A DNA stretch of 64,000 bases, from NCBI GenBank assembly GCA_001596135.1, contig CP014773.1, positions 3,658,001-3,722,000 of the forward strand. The letters are read 5' to 3'. The notes beneath the pieces are model-generated. The model was not told the DNA's origin and did no database searches. It was given only the letters and a program-made list of their open reading frames with translations. A program made the translations under genes and the position numbers. This document shows positions 44,936 to 55,588 of the stretch, one piece after another. Positions within the stretch are counted from its first letter, which is position 1; every line of letters begins with the position of its first letter. Origin of the DNA: Mucilaginibacter sp. PAMC 26640. GTDB taxonomy: Bacteria > Bacteroidota > Bacteroidia > Sphingobacteriales > Sphingobacteriaceae.

Positions 44936-47900
44936 TTATTTAATTCTCGCAGCGGATTGTTTGGCTGAACGTTCTTTCTCCATTTCGGTATAGTCGTCCT
45001 GCACCACAAAGTTATCTTCTTCCAAAGTTTCGCATTGGTAAGATCGCGGCCTGCGCGGTCCTGATGGCTTTTGTGTAGTTGCACCGGCGTTTTTCAAATC
45101 GAGCATTTTTTGAACGATGCGTGCCTCATCTGCCTGTACAGTTTGTTGCTTAGCCGCATCCTGCGAATAATCCCAATACAGTACGCCATCTACATACGTT
45201 TTCTCGGCAACTGCATAGATGGATAAAGGATTTGCCGACCATACCACAACGTCGGCATCTTTGCCAACCTTAATACTGCCGATGCGGTTATCTACATGCA
45301 TCATTTTGGCGGGGTTTAGCGTAACCAGTTTCAGCGCTTCTTCCTGGCTCATGTGCCCGTAAGTAACCGCCTTGCCGGCTTCCTGGTTTAACCGGCGGGC
45401 CATCTCGTCGTCATCCGAATTAAACCCGGTAACCAAACCCACCTCGTGCATCAGCTTGCCATTATAAGGGATTGCCTCGGCTACCTCATTTTTGTAAGCC
45501 CACCAGTCGCTGAAGGTTGATCCCGCAATGTTATGCGCTTTCATTTTATCGGCTACTTTATAACCCTCTAATATGTGAGTAAAGGTGTTGATCTTAAATC
45601 CCAGCGAATCGGCCACGTGCATCAGCATGTTGATCTCTGACTGCACGTAGGAGTGGCAGGTGATAAAGCGTTTGTTATCCAGGATCTCTACCAGCGCATC
45701 TAACTCCAGGTCGCGGCGAACCGTATTTCCTTTTACAGCACGGGCGGCTTTATATTCTTTAGCCCGGGTAAAAGCATCTATGTATACTTCTTCCACACCC
45801 ATCCTTGTTTGCGGAAAGCGGAGTACAGAGCCAGGCGTAATATTATTGTTGCTGCCTTTAACGTTCTCGCCCAGTGCAAATTTGATGAAACCGTCAGCAC
45901 CGGCAAACTTCAACTCCTCCGGCAGCATACCCCAGCGGTGTTTGATCAGTTGTGTTTGACCGCCGATAGCATTGGCCGAACCATGTAAAATGTGCGATGT
46001 GGTAACCCCGCCAGCCAGCTGTCGGTAAATGTTAATGTCTTCCCCATCAATGATATCGGCTATCCGGACTTCCGAAGTTACAGATTGCGTACCCTCGTTG
46101 ATCCCGTTGGAGATCGCAATGTGTGAATGCTCATCTACAATCCCCGCGGTAACGTTTTTGCCGGTAGCATCTACTACTTTGGCGCTGCCTGCGGTCAGGT
46201 TTTTACCAACGGCTTTTATCTTACCGTTCTCCAGCAGTACATCGGTATTTTGCAGAATGCCTTCTTTTTCGTTGGTCCAGACGGTAGCGTTTTTCAGTAA
46301 TACGGTTTCAGCTTTTGGTAGCTCCGTGTATCCAAACGGCGCAAAGGGATATATAACAGGGCCAATAGCCAGATTTGGTTTAGGCGCATCCTTTTTAGAG
46401 GGTGCTATTACCAAAGCAGCTGCGGAATAAGTAGCACTGAATGCAGTTGTATTACCATCAGGTAAAATTGCATTACCGCGAATAGTTAAGGGAGACACGG
46501 CTGAAATATGGCCCGCCAGCCGGATGATCCCCGCCGGTTTGGCTTTGTAGTTAAAGTAAATGCTTACGTCATCACCTGTGCGTACGATAGTACCTTTGAC
46601 TTTTACGCTGTCATTGCCGGCCCTTTCGATGTTTACATCATAACTACCCGGTGTGCCGCCTATCTTTAAAACCGTATTTGCGAAGGCATCGCCGGTGAGT
46701 GTGTATGTTCCGCGCAGATCGGCTACATCCATTTTGGATACAGTGTAAGGCCGGCCTTCCACCCAGTTTTCATAGATTACATTTTCGGATTTGAACAAGC
46801 TATCAGAAGTGATAATGAAACTGGCCAGTTTACCTTTGGCAAGCGTACCTACCTTATCGCTAACGCCCAGCATTTCTGCCGGGATAGTAGTTAGGGACTG
46901 CAGGGCCTGTTTTTCTGTCAACCCGTAACTAATGGCGCTGCGCAGGTTGGTCCAGAAATCCTTGGCGCTTGTTAAACCATAAGAGGTGATCGCAAATTTA
47001 ACCCCTGCTTTTTCCAGCGCCGCAGGATTAGTTGGTGCCAGTTCCCAGCCTTTCAGTTGTTCGTAGCTCACGTTACGGGCATCCAGCGGATCTTCGATCT
47101 CGTAGGGTGCCGGGAAGTTCAACGGGATGATCAACGCGCTGCCCGTTGCTTTAACTGCGGCAATACGCTGATACTCCAACCCATCTGTCTTTAAAATAAA
47201 TTGTTTGCCAAACTCTTTGGCAATTTTTACGGCACGCAAGATAGATTGCGGATCATTCACCTCGAAGATCTGCGGCAGGTTTTGCGTTTTATTAAATTCA
47301 TCCAGCGAAATATTGTACTCGTTTTTTTGGGTTTTGTAACAGGCCGCATCCAAATAAGTTTGGCGCAACAGGGCTATACTGCCCATTAACGAAGAAGGGT
47401 AGTTGGTTGCTGCGGTACCTTTGCTGAAGGAATAATGGGCCGCTGCCTGGTCGTTCAGCATGACGAAGTTGTCTCGCTCATCACCAAGGCTCACCACTGC
47501 AGAAGTGCCTCGGGCAATACCATCGTGAATTAAAGACTGCACGGTGCTGAAGCCATTCTTTTTAAGCACTTCCGCTGCATCGGTATTTACATGAAACACG
47601 GTTTTTGCGCTCATTTCCGGCTTAATGGCCTCGTTCCAGCCATAAGCACCGGGTTTGTTGGATACATATACCCTTGCGCCACCAAAACCGCCGGCGCCAA
47701 AGGCTTGTCGCGGGGCTTCGGGCATGCCATAGGTGGTATAAGCATCTATCAAACCGGGGTAAATGAATTTTCCTTTAAGGTCAACGGTAATGTAGCCTTT
47801 GGGGATAGTGACCTGCGCGCCTACGGCTTCAATAGTGCGGTCGTTCACCAGCAGCGTACCCTTGGCAATGCTTAAGTCGGCACTGGTAACAATGGTAGCG

Positions 47901-48019
47901 TTAATAAAAGCGTATTTCCCGGGGCGGATATCCCAGCTGCCATTAACAGGAAATGTTTCCTGTGCCCGGCAAAATTGAAATATCATCAGGAAAAAACAAA
48001 AAAGTAATGGTTTTTTCAT
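44936..48019 (-). CDS. Exported double amidohydrolase, first domain degenerate
   Basis: 1027-aa secreted protein of two tandem amidohydrolase units. Unit 1 (about 25-440) ends its first barrel strand in IYPGLIDAYTTYG, without HxH. A non-homologous beta domain follows (about 440-570). Unit 2 (about 575-1000) has DEHSHIA with HxH, TTSHILHGSANAIGGQ, the metal-ligand His in THILEGYKVADK and Asp in GFNSDDDEMARR, so it should be active. Substrate is unknown (imidazolonepropionase/dipeptidase-like). It is the first gene of a two-gene operon with the 439-aa protein. Confidence 0.88.
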   Translation of the reverse strand: MKKPLLFCFFLMIFQFCRAQETFPVNGSWDIRPGKYAFINATIVTSADLSIAKGTLLVNDRTIEAVGAQVTIPKGYITVDLKGKFIYPGLIDAYTTYGMPEAPRQAFGAGGFGGARVYVSNKPGAYGWNEAIKPEMSAKTVFHVNTDAAEVLKKNGFSTVQSLIHDGIARGTSAVVSLGDERDNFVMLNDQAAAHYSFSKGTAATNYPSSLMGSIALLRQTYLDAACYKTQKNEYNISLDEFNKTQNLPQIFEVNDPQSILRAVKIAKEFGKQFILKTDGLEYQRIAAVKATGSALIIPLNFPAPYEIEDPLDARNVSYEQLKGWELAPTNPAALEKAGVKFAITSYGLTSAKDFWTNLRSAISYGLTEKQALQSLTTIPAEMLGVSDKVGTLAKGKLASFIITSDSLFKSENVIYENWVEGRPYTVSKMDVADLRGTYTLTGDAFANTVLKIGGTPGSYDVNIERAGNDSVKVKGTIVRTGDDVSIYFNYKAKPAGIIRLAGHISAVSPLTIRGNAILPDGNTTAFSATYSAAALVIAPSKKDAPKPNLAIGPVIYPFAPFGYTELPKAETVLLKNATVWTNEKEGILQNTDVLLENGKIKAVGKNLTAGSAKVVDATGKNVTAGIVDEHSHIAISNGINEGTQSVTSEVRIADIIDGEDINIYRQLAGGVTTSHILHGSANAIGGQTQLIKHRWGMLPEELKFAGADGFIKFALGENVKGSNNNITPGSVLRFPQTRMGVEEVYIDAFTRAKEYKAARAVKGNTVRRDLELDALVEILDNKRFITCHSYVQSEINMLMHVADSLGFKINTFTHILEGYKVADKMKAHNIAGSTFSDWWAYKNEVAEAIPYNGKLMHEVGLVTGFNSDDDEMARRLNQEAGKAVTYGHMSQEEALKLVTLNPAKMMHVDNRIGSIKVGKDADVVVWSANPLSIYAVAEKTYVDGVLYWDYSQDAAKQQTVQADEARIVQKMLDLKNAGATTQKPSGPRRPRSYQCETLEEDNFVVQDDYTEMEKERSAKQSAARIK

Positions 48020-48293
48020 CGTGAGTGTTAGTTTGTTACTAAATTATTAATTTTTTGTCTTAAATAGCCTTAAAGAGCAATAAAAAAGATCGTGGTTGCC
48101 TATTCAGGTAGTTTTTAGAAACTAAGAATGAAGTATTTTACTAATAGCTTAAATTTTGTCTGAGATGTGGTAAAATTTAGTCAGCACGATCAGCAACAAT
48201 TGATTTTTGTCCTTAATTTTTTACTATTGGGTTAAATTAAGTTTTTCAGATAATTATGGCTAATTATTTACGTGCATCTTTCTGATAATGATC

Positions 48294-48301
48294 TATTTTT
48301 G
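48294..48301 (+). promoter_or_regulatory. Candidate -7 promoter element, TATTTTTG
   Basis: TAnnTTTG consensus ending exactly 4 nt before the ATG at 48306; would give a leaderless transcript. Confidence 0.45.
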
Positions 48302-48305
48302 AGCT

Positions 48306-48956
48306 ATGCGAATCCTCATTTTAGGTGCTACTGGCCGTACGGGTAAATTACTCTTGCAGCAGGCTTTAGCCAGCGGTTATCATATTAATGTTTTACTGCG
48401 CGATAAAAGCAAAGTGGCTTTACATGCTGCCTTAACAATTTTTGAGGGGACACCCGCAGACAAAAACATTTTGGCCAACGCCATGAATGGTTGCGAAGCG
48501 GTTTTAAGCGCACTTAATATCTCCCGCACTTCAGATTTTCCATGGTCGCCCTTGCGTACACCAAAAACACTGCTCTCCGAAACCGCGGCGCATTTGATTG
48601 ATCTGGCACCCAATTATGGCATTTCCCGGGTTATCGTAATTTCTGCCTGGGGCGCTGGCAGCAGCCGGCAGGAGATACCCTGGTGGTTTAAATGGTTGAT
48701 AGATAATAGTAACATCGGTATCGCTTACCGGGACCATGAAAAACAGGAAGAACTTTTCGAGGCATCCGCATTGAACTACACAATTGCGCGCCCTGTTGGA
48801 CTGGTTAATTCACTTAAAAGCAAACCGGTGAGGGTAAGTTTAAATAATATTCCCAAACCACACTTAACCATCAGCCGCCTTGATGTAGCTAAGTTTATGC
48901 TCCAGATTTTAGAGGGCGGGCAATATATTAGGCGAATGCCGGTGTTATCCTTTTGA
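48306..48956 (+). CDS. NAD(P)-binding NmrA-like/atypical SDR protein
   Basis: 216-aa cytoplasmic protein. The NAD(P)-binding start is ILILGATGRTGKLLLQQAL (GxxGxxG). A central WSPLRTPKTLL stretch and VIVISAWGAGSSRQE follow. The domain matches the NmrA/atypical SDR (biliverdin reductase B-like) group, which often lacks the YxxxK pair; no YxxxK is visible. The function is unknown, perhaps redox sensing. It is a single-gene unit. Confidence 0.85.
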   Translation: MRILILGATGRTGKLLLQQALASGYHINVLLRDKSKVALHAALTIFEGTPADKNILANAMNGCEAVLSALNISRTSDFPWSPLRTPKTLLSETAAHLIDLAPNYGISRVIVISAWGAGSSRQEIPWWFKWLIDNSNIGIAYRDHEKQEELFEASALNYTIARPVGLVNSLKSKPVRVSLNNIPKPHLTISRLDVAKFMLQILEGGQYIRRMPVLSF

Positions 48957-49338
48957 CGGCAACACTATTTTTTTATACGCACTAAATTAACTTCAAATAA
49001 AGCATAAATCCCGCGTGGCATTTTTTTCAAGGCCCTAATGGTCTTTTCTAAAGTAAAGTTTATTTTAAAGCGATTTAGTCCGAAAAGCGGTTTTTCCTGC
49101 AGAGTGTTAATTAATCACTTAAATTGGTTCTCTGATGATTATTTAAATAGTATTTTAATAATAAATAATATTTAAATAGCTATATTTGGCTTATAATAAC
49201 TGTATGTAGCTGAATATTAGGGTTAAAATCAGTTATGTAAAAACTAACCTTATCATATCAGTGGGCGCATTTTGAAAAAAAATATGTGCATTTAATGGTA
49301 AGTATTTAGCAATGCCATAGAATGTAATATTTATTTAT
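48957..49338. other. Intergenic region upstream of the large adhesin
   Basis: 382 bp of very AT-rich sequence with the palindromic A/T stretch 49141-49180 and a TATATTTG element at 49181-49188, which could be the adhesin promoter, about 150 bp from its start. No other feature is seen. Confidence 0.4.
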
Positions 49339-52300
49339 ATGATTAACGCCTTAACCTTATACGCAATTTCATTCCCTCAACTTTGTTATCGAAAAGCCAA
49401 ATGCATTGTACTGGTGCTTGCAATAGCATTTTACGCCATATCTGCATCTGGTGCTAAACCGACATCCTCTGCAAACAGCATGCATGCAACCGCATTTGCG
49501 TTAACCATCACATCTTTTATGCCTTCGTCAGGGGCACCAGGTACTTTAGTTACTGTAAGTGGCAGCGGGTTTACGTCTTCATCAACACTTATTATAGGTG
49601 GTAAGCCTGCTATCATTACATCGTATACGGCTACTCAAATAGTGGGGATGGTAATGCCGGGGGCAATTACTGGCAAAACGGTAGTTGACGGTGTAAGTTC
49701 TGCCACTGATTTTACCGTAACCACATACCTTATCCCATTTTTCAGCAAGGCGCAAAGCTTATCGATAGCGCTAAACGTTCATCATCATATGGTAATCAAG
49801 TTGTGGCTCAGCAGGGCTCATCGGTTACGCTGAGTGCTGACGGCAATACCGCCATAGTTTCGGGTTTGCAAAACTATTATAATGTATACCTATTGTACAC
49901 GCGCACAAACGGTAGGTGGAATGTTACCCATGTTTTTAGTGCTGGTATTGGGAGTATTGCGAGTCAAAACGACGTATCCTTAAGTGCCGACGGAAACACG
50001 GTATTAATAGGTAAGGAAGTAGGTGTGTCGGGACCGGTAGCGTTATATAAACGCAACAATAATATTTGGACCGATGGAAAAACCTTAAATGATTCGGTGG
50101 GCAGTACGGTTGCCCTTTCGGCAGATGGTAAAACAGCCATATTGGGCAGGCAATCGCGCGGTGGTAATTATGGCGGCGGGGGGTATACACCACGTGGCTT
50201 AACTATTATGAAATTTATCAATAATACCTGGCAGGCACAAGCAGTGCCCGATGTGCCTGCTGATTCGGCGAGGTATGCGGTCTATCAAAGGCCTCAAATT
50301 GACGAGTATGGAAACGATATCCCTCAGGAACCACAATATTATAATGCCTACACCGGTAAACCGGGAAACCTGGTAGCAATAAGTGCCGATGGTAAAACAG
50401 CCGCATCTGTATCGTTTGGCCTTTACGGACGATATAATTATGTTTTTCAAATTCCTTACACTGTTATCTATGTTCTTAAACCTACAGGCTGGGCTGTAGA
50501 AACTAAAATATTGCAAGACGTTAGATACATCAAACTAAGTGCGGATGGTAACACTTTTATTGCTGGTGGTGCCGTTTACCAGCGCACCGCCGGTATGTGG
50601 ACAAAACAAGAGGGCGTACACGGAACTGCTCTGAGTGCAGACGGTAATACCGTGCTGGCTGCAGGCGAACATCTAATAGCCTTTACCCGCAACGGCAGCA
50701 CCTGGACCCAAAGGGAGGTGCCGGCGGAGACTCCTCCCGCTGATGTTGATCAGTATTCAAACACTTCATGCGCCTTGAGCGCGGACGGGTCAACCGCATT
50801 CTTCGGCGTCCCCGGCGATAAAACAGTTCCCATATATGCGGCTAACGGCGATTTCGATAATTATGCCGGTTCGGTAACAGCATTTGGTACTACGCTATAT
50901 AACCCCCTTGATCACGCTACCACCATAACTTTTTCCAATACAACAGATACGAGCACCACGCTAAGCTGGCCGCGCGGAGACGGAACCACCAAACGCGCAG
51001 TATTTTTAAAGATGGGTACGGATGGCTTACCTGCAGTGATTAACGGTACGGCGTATGTCGCTGATAGCCTGTTTATGTCAACCGGTATTTCTAAACCAAC
51101 CGGAAGCGTTGCGGCTAAAGGCTGGTATTGCGTTTACAATGGTACAGGCGGTTATGTAAATATTAAAGGACTAAAAACCGGCACCACCTACACGGCATCG
51201 ATAGTGGAATATACGGGCAATACCGGATCCGAAACCTACCAGGTAACAGGAGTTACGACCAGGGTAACTACGTCCATTGTTGCTCCCAATTATTATACTC
51301 AAATAAGCACAGCTCCTGGTAAAATCCCTGCCACAACGCGGGATATTGTCTCTTATAGTGCATTTGGACCGGTACCGGTGGGGGTGGCCATATTTGTGAA
51401 AGAAATAATTAAAAAGGATGGCGTATACCCATCTGATTACAACGAAATACCATTGCCGGGAACAACAGCCTACATGGCGAATTTTAAATTTGGTGCCGGC
51501 GATCAAATCCATAACAGTGGCTGGTTCTGCGTATACAACGGTGCATATTCCACCGACAGGCTAATTATAACCGGACTGCAACCAGGTGCATATTACCGTA
51601 TAGCGGGTGTTAATTATAACGGAAGCAAAACAGAGCCGGTTTATACCGAACCGGGCTATATGATGTATTCTGGTGAAACTTTTAAAACAGCATACCTTGA
51701 TCCACCAAGCGGTTACGCCACAGCATTGGCTTTTACCAACACAACAGCAACCAGCACTACCCTAAGCTGGACAAAAGGCAACGGGGGGCTTCGTGCTGTG
51801 TTCATTGGTGTAAAAGGAAATGCATTACCTGTTCCGGCAGATTTTACCACTTACAAAGCCAACGCTGCAATCGGTTCGGGTACCCAACTGGGTACATCCG
51901 GCTGGTATTGTGTGTATAACGGTGCCGGTTCAACGGTAAATATTTCTAATTTACTAGCTGGTACCACTTACCGTGCAGAGGTTATTGAGTATAACGGTGA
52001 CCCTGGCAGCGAACGCTATCTTATTTCAAGGTTTGCCCCCCTGGATGTGACAACGCCTAAAGTTTCGCCAACGGTGCAGGCATCGGGTGTAACTTTTGCG
52101 GGCACTACCGGCACAAGTACAACGGTAAGCTGGACGAATGGTAACGGTGCAGGCCGGGCTGTTTTCGTGAGTAACAGTGCAATAGGTGCTCCATTACCAG
52201 CAGAAATTTATTATGCAGGCGGCCCCAAATTTAATAACGGTACTCAAATAGGTAATAGTGGCTGGTATTGTATTTATAACGGAACGGGAACTACAGCCAA

Positions 52301-53141
52301 TATAAGCCAGTTAATCAACGGGCAAACTTACCGGGTGGCGGTTGTTGAATACAATGGCACGCTAGCTGCGCCAAAATATCTTACGGCAGCCATTACTCCC
52401 GCCAATTTTACCACACCAATAGAGGCCCCAACGGGTTATGCAGTATCACTCACATTTACTAATACGGCAGCCACAAGTACTACTTTAAGCTGGCTCAGTA
52501 GCAACGGCGCAGCGCGTGCAGTATTTATGAGATTGGGCACCAGCGGGGTACTGCCTGCTATTAACGGAATGACCTACCAGCCGGGCGCGTTTGGCGCAGG
52601 CACACAGGTAGGTAACAGCGGCTGGTACTGCATATACAATGGTACGGGTAATACGGTAAACATTACAGGTTTGTCGGCAAAGACAAACTATCGCGCTGTT
52701 GTGATAGAATACAACGGTTCGGGGGCAAATTCAGTATATAACATTTCCCGGTATAACGGAGCGAATGTAGCTACAACAGCGATGCCTGTTGTACTCTCTG
52801 CGAATTTGAAGCCTGTTATGGCAGCGCAGGATGTATTGGCGAATGAGCCTGCCCCCGCTGAGGTGAATATTCACCAGGGGATGTCACCAAATGCTGATGG
52901 TATAAATGATGTATTTACCATAGATAATATAACTGCTTACCCGGATAATACGGTAAAGATCATGAATACCAATGGAGACGTTATTTACAGTGCAACAGGT
53001 TACGACAATAGCAGCAAAGTATTTGATGGCCATGCGGCCAATGGAACAATGCAGAAAGCTGGTACATATTTTTATGCGCTAGCCTATAAAAAGGGCGCCG
53101 AAGTGATCCGCAAAACGGGCTACCTGGTCATTAAAATTTAA
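49339..53141 (+). pseudogene. Giant secreted repeat adhesin with T9SS C-terminal domain, frameshifted
   Basis: About 1267 aa when joined. A hydrophobic signal region (about 20-35) precedes an IPT/TIG domain (FALTITSFMPSSGAPGTLVTVSGSGF). A propeller-like section follows with repeated LSADGNT motifs, then about five fibronectin-III-like repeats of about 120 residues, each with NTTxTSTTLSW and GWYCVYNG. It ends in a gliding-motility type C-terminal domain (MSPNADGINDVFTIDNI, then AGTYFYALAYKKG), the signal for type IX secretion. The frame breaks at T5 49738-49742: frame 1 ends after LIPFF, and one extra T would join it to QQGAKLIDSAKR in the next frame. Either a mutation or a sequencing error. 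Role: likely surface adhesion. Confidence 0.88.
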
Positions 53142-53182
53142 AGGCGATCTGTCTTTAGAAACTTACGATCCATATCAATAAG

Positions 53183-53212
53183 AAGGCCGCGAAATTCTCT
53201 TCGTGGCCTTTT
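53183..53212 (+). terminator. Terminator of the adhesin gene
   Basis: AAGGCCGCGAA and TTCGTGGCCTT form an 11-bp stem with one G:T pair and a 6-nt loop, followed by TTTT, 41 bp after the stop. Confidence 0.8.
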
Positions 53213-53708
53213 GGCATTACCTGTATTCTGTTGGTTTGCAAATTATGCATTTACGGATTGCTTATATTTATAGTCACAGGATTTGTTTCAAAATGTATTT
53301 AAATCTTTAGATACGTCTTACACCTGCAGCTTAACATTAGTTGCCAATCGTTATGCCGGCTCTTTCATACCGGTTCAGCGTCCCCGGTTTTCCGCTTGCA
53401 TTAAGTCTATACGGGAATAGAAATCAAAACGGGATGCGGGATAATTGTGTTTTAATTACTTGCGGGGCCAAAAAGAGGGCATCCAAAGCAATAAATAGTA
53501 AGTATGATTTTTAACAAATGATCTTGAAAGATAAAAAAATCTTAACCATTTTGATTCGGAGTAAGCGCATCAAAATGAGCCTTTTGTTGCCAAACTGTTA
53601 ACGACTAAATTAATACTTTGCTGACTTGAACTCTAACACACTATTACGAGTTAACGCTTACTTAATATGTTATATGTATTTTTGAGTTTAATTTAAAAAC
53701 TGGCACCA
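53213..53708. other. Intergenic region with one promoter element
   Basis: About 496 bp without gene. The only signal seen is TATTTTTG at 53677-53684, a -7 type element about 24 nt before the metallophosphatase start, consistent with a transcript beginning near 53689. Confidence 0.4.
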
Positions 53709-54830
53709 TTGAGCGATACCAAACATACAGGCCCCGTATTTAAACTGCACCAACCGGATGACAGCGCTAAGTTTCAGCCCATGCCTGCTGCTACAGGCGA
53801 ATATCCATACCACCTTAAGCTTTCAGCTGTAAAGGCTGCTACACAGCAAAATAAGATGGTGTTTCAGATGCTGGGTGATAGCGGCAGCGTTCGCGATCTT
53901 TCTTTTTTGCATAAAGTTGCAGCCGAAATGACGGAGCAGTTTACCCAAACCCAAAATTTAGCCGACCGGCCACAGTTTTTATATCACCTTGGCGATATTG
54001 TATATAACCATGGCGAGGCGAGCGAATACCACAGCCAGTTTTTTGAACCCTTTAGCCAATATCCTGCACCTATATTTGCGATTGCAGGTAACCATGATGC
54101 TGATGTGAACCCGGATAGCACCGCACCATACAAAAGCCTGGATGCATTCAACACGGTTTTTTGCGATAGTGCCCCCCGTATGGTAGCGTTCAGCAAAAAT
54201 GCCGCCCGTAAAAGCATGATACAGCCTAATGTTTACTGGGTATTGGAAACGCCACTGGCAACTATCATAGGGCTTTATAGCAATGTGCCCAAATTTGGCA
54301 TTGTAACTAACGAACAACATTTATGGTTTGTTGACCAACTAAAGTTGGCCGATGCGCAGCGCCCGGGAAAGGCCATAATAGTATGCATGCACCATGCTCC
54401 TTATTCGGCAGATATTAACCATGGCAGCAGTATCCCTATGATAACTTTTTTACAGGAAGCATTCACGGAAAGTGGGGTAACACCAGATATCGTTTTAAGC
54501 GGTCATGTGCATAATTATCAGCGTTTTAGCAAGGTGTATGCAAATGGCGGGGAGGTTACTTTTGTAGTAGCCGGAGCCGGCGGATATGACGAACTCCATT
54601 CGATCGCACGTATTGATGACGACATGTTTACAGGAGATAATCAATTATTTGATGAAGTGAAGCTGCAGGGTTATTGTGATGACCGACATGGTTTCCTTAC
54701 ACTATCGCTCGAAAAAACAAGTGAATCTTTTACATTGAAGGGCGAGTTTTTTGCTTTGCATTATGCGGGTACAGCGAAGCAGGAATTGAATAGCAGTATG
54801 GCGGACAGCTTTACTATTGGGTTAAAATAA
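53709..54830 (+). CDS. Metallophosphoesterase, purple acid phosphatase-like
   Basis: 373-aa calcineurin-like phosphoesterase. Metal motifs appear in order: GDSGS near residue 60, GDIVYN about 95, GNHD about 130, MHHAPYS about 230 and GHVHNYQRF about 260. Asp in GDSGS replaces the more usual DxH. There is no signal peptide, so the enzyme is likely cytoplasmic. The start is a TTG at 53709; no ATG in frame precedes the first domain strand. The -7 element at 53677 fits this start. It is convergent with the GyrI-like gene 6 bp away. Confidence 0.88.
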   Translation: MSDTKHTGPVFKLHQPDDSAKFQPMPAATGEYPYHLKLSAVKAATQQNKMVFQMLGDSGSVRDLSFLHKVAAEMTEQFTQTQNLADRPQFLYHLGDIVYNHGEASEYHSQFFEPFSQYPAPIFAIAGNHDADVNPDSTAPYKSLDAFNTVFCDSAPRMVAFSKNAARKSMIQPNVYWVLETPLATIIGLYSNVPKFGIVTNEQHLWFVDQLKLADAQRPGKAIIVCMHHAPYSADINHGSSIPMITFLQEAFTESGVTPDIVLSGHVHNYQRFSKVYANGGEVTFVVAGAGGYDELHSIARIDDDMFTGDNQLFDEVKLQGYCDDRHGFLTLSLEKTSESFTLKGEFFALHYAGTAKQELNSSMADSFTIGLK

Positions 54831-54836
54831 CCTATA

Positions 54837-55316
54837 CTATTTCAACTTAATTGGGATCCAGATCTCTTCTTCAGAATCGGTAGAATTTGGCAGGTATTTA
54901 TTGCCCATGATCGCAAAATGCGGTCTTTGATCTATACCATAACCAGATTTTGGCAGCCAGCCTTCGAAAATAGCACGGTAAGTTTCAGGTCCGTTAATCG
55001 CGAGTCCGAAGTGTATGAAAACTGCGTATAGACCCACTGGTAAAGTCATTGCCTCCATTTGGGGCGGGATGTTAATGAGGTCCATCACTTCAACCGCTGC
55101 CCATTTTTTAAATTCTTTTACAGGGTCGAAAACATCAAAATACGCCGGCGGGTAAACTTCTATTGAAAATAGTTCTGAACCTAAGCAATTTGGTATTTGT
55201 TTTTTCGCAGGCATAAAGCTTTGCCATAGTGTAAAGGTTTTATTATCTATATAACTGGTACTGAAACTTTTGCCAATAACGTACTTTTCTGTAAGATGGG
55301 TTATTCGTGGCTGCAT
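54837..55316 (-). CDS. GyrI-like/AraC effector-binding domain protein
   Basis: 159-aa stand-alone GyrI-like (SOUL/AraC-effector type) ligand-binding domain, without HTH. Family landmarks are KYVIGKSFST, KKWAAVEVMD, GLYAVFIHFG and YRAIFEGWLPKSGYGIDQRPHFAIMG near the C-terminus, typical of the two-fold repeated domain. Such proteins bind small molecules or inhibit gyrase in E. coli (GyrI), but function differs widely. It is a single-gene unit convergent with the metallophosphatase. Confidence 0.8.
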   Translation of the reverse strand: MQPRITHLTEKYVIGKSFSTSYIDNKTFTLWQSFMPAKKQIPNCLGSELFSIEVYPPAYFDVFDPVKEFKKWAAVEVMDLINIPPQMEAMTLPVGLYAVFIHFGLAINGPETYRAIFEGWLPKSGYGIDQRPHFAIMGNKYLPNSTDSEEEIWIPIKLK

Positions 55317-55421
55317 GAATTGTTAGGGATATCTCTGCAAGATGATTCGTCTAAGGCTCGATAAATACGATCTAATTAAGCAAATATAATAGAGCGGGAT
55401 ATATAGTTTGGGGTTGAACAG

Positions 55422-55446
55422 TGGCATAGGAGGGACTCGAACCCTA
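55422..55446 (-). other. tRNA 3'-end fragment, possible attachment-site scar
   Basis: On the minus strand this reads as T-arm and acceptor: AGGGTTCGAGTCCCT with the conserved TTCGAGT T-loop, then CCTATGCCA. No matching GGCATAG acceptor half lies upstream, so it is not a complete tRNA. A 10-bp hairpin follows on the adjacent segment (55445-55479). Such fragments often mark integration sites of mobile elements; no integrase is present here. Confidence 0.55.
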
Positions 55447-55588
55447 AACAGACTACCTTACCAGCTCCCAGCCTGTTTAAACACGCTGCGAATGTAAAAA
55501 GGCCTTTTTTGTGTTTTATTTTACCTAATCATATACTGTCTATTTGACAATTTCTAAGCATTACAACGATGCCGGATGTTTACAATTG

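Noticed and set aside
49738..49742. Phase-variable homopolymer switching the adhesin on and off
   Set aside because: A T5 run is too short for normal slipped-strand phase variation; a sequencing error or simple mutation is more likely.
55419..55500. A complete tRNA gene on the minus strand
   Set aside because: The T-arm and acceptor 3' strand are present, but no complementary 5' acceptor, D-arm or standard anticodon arm is found in the 90 bp upstream.
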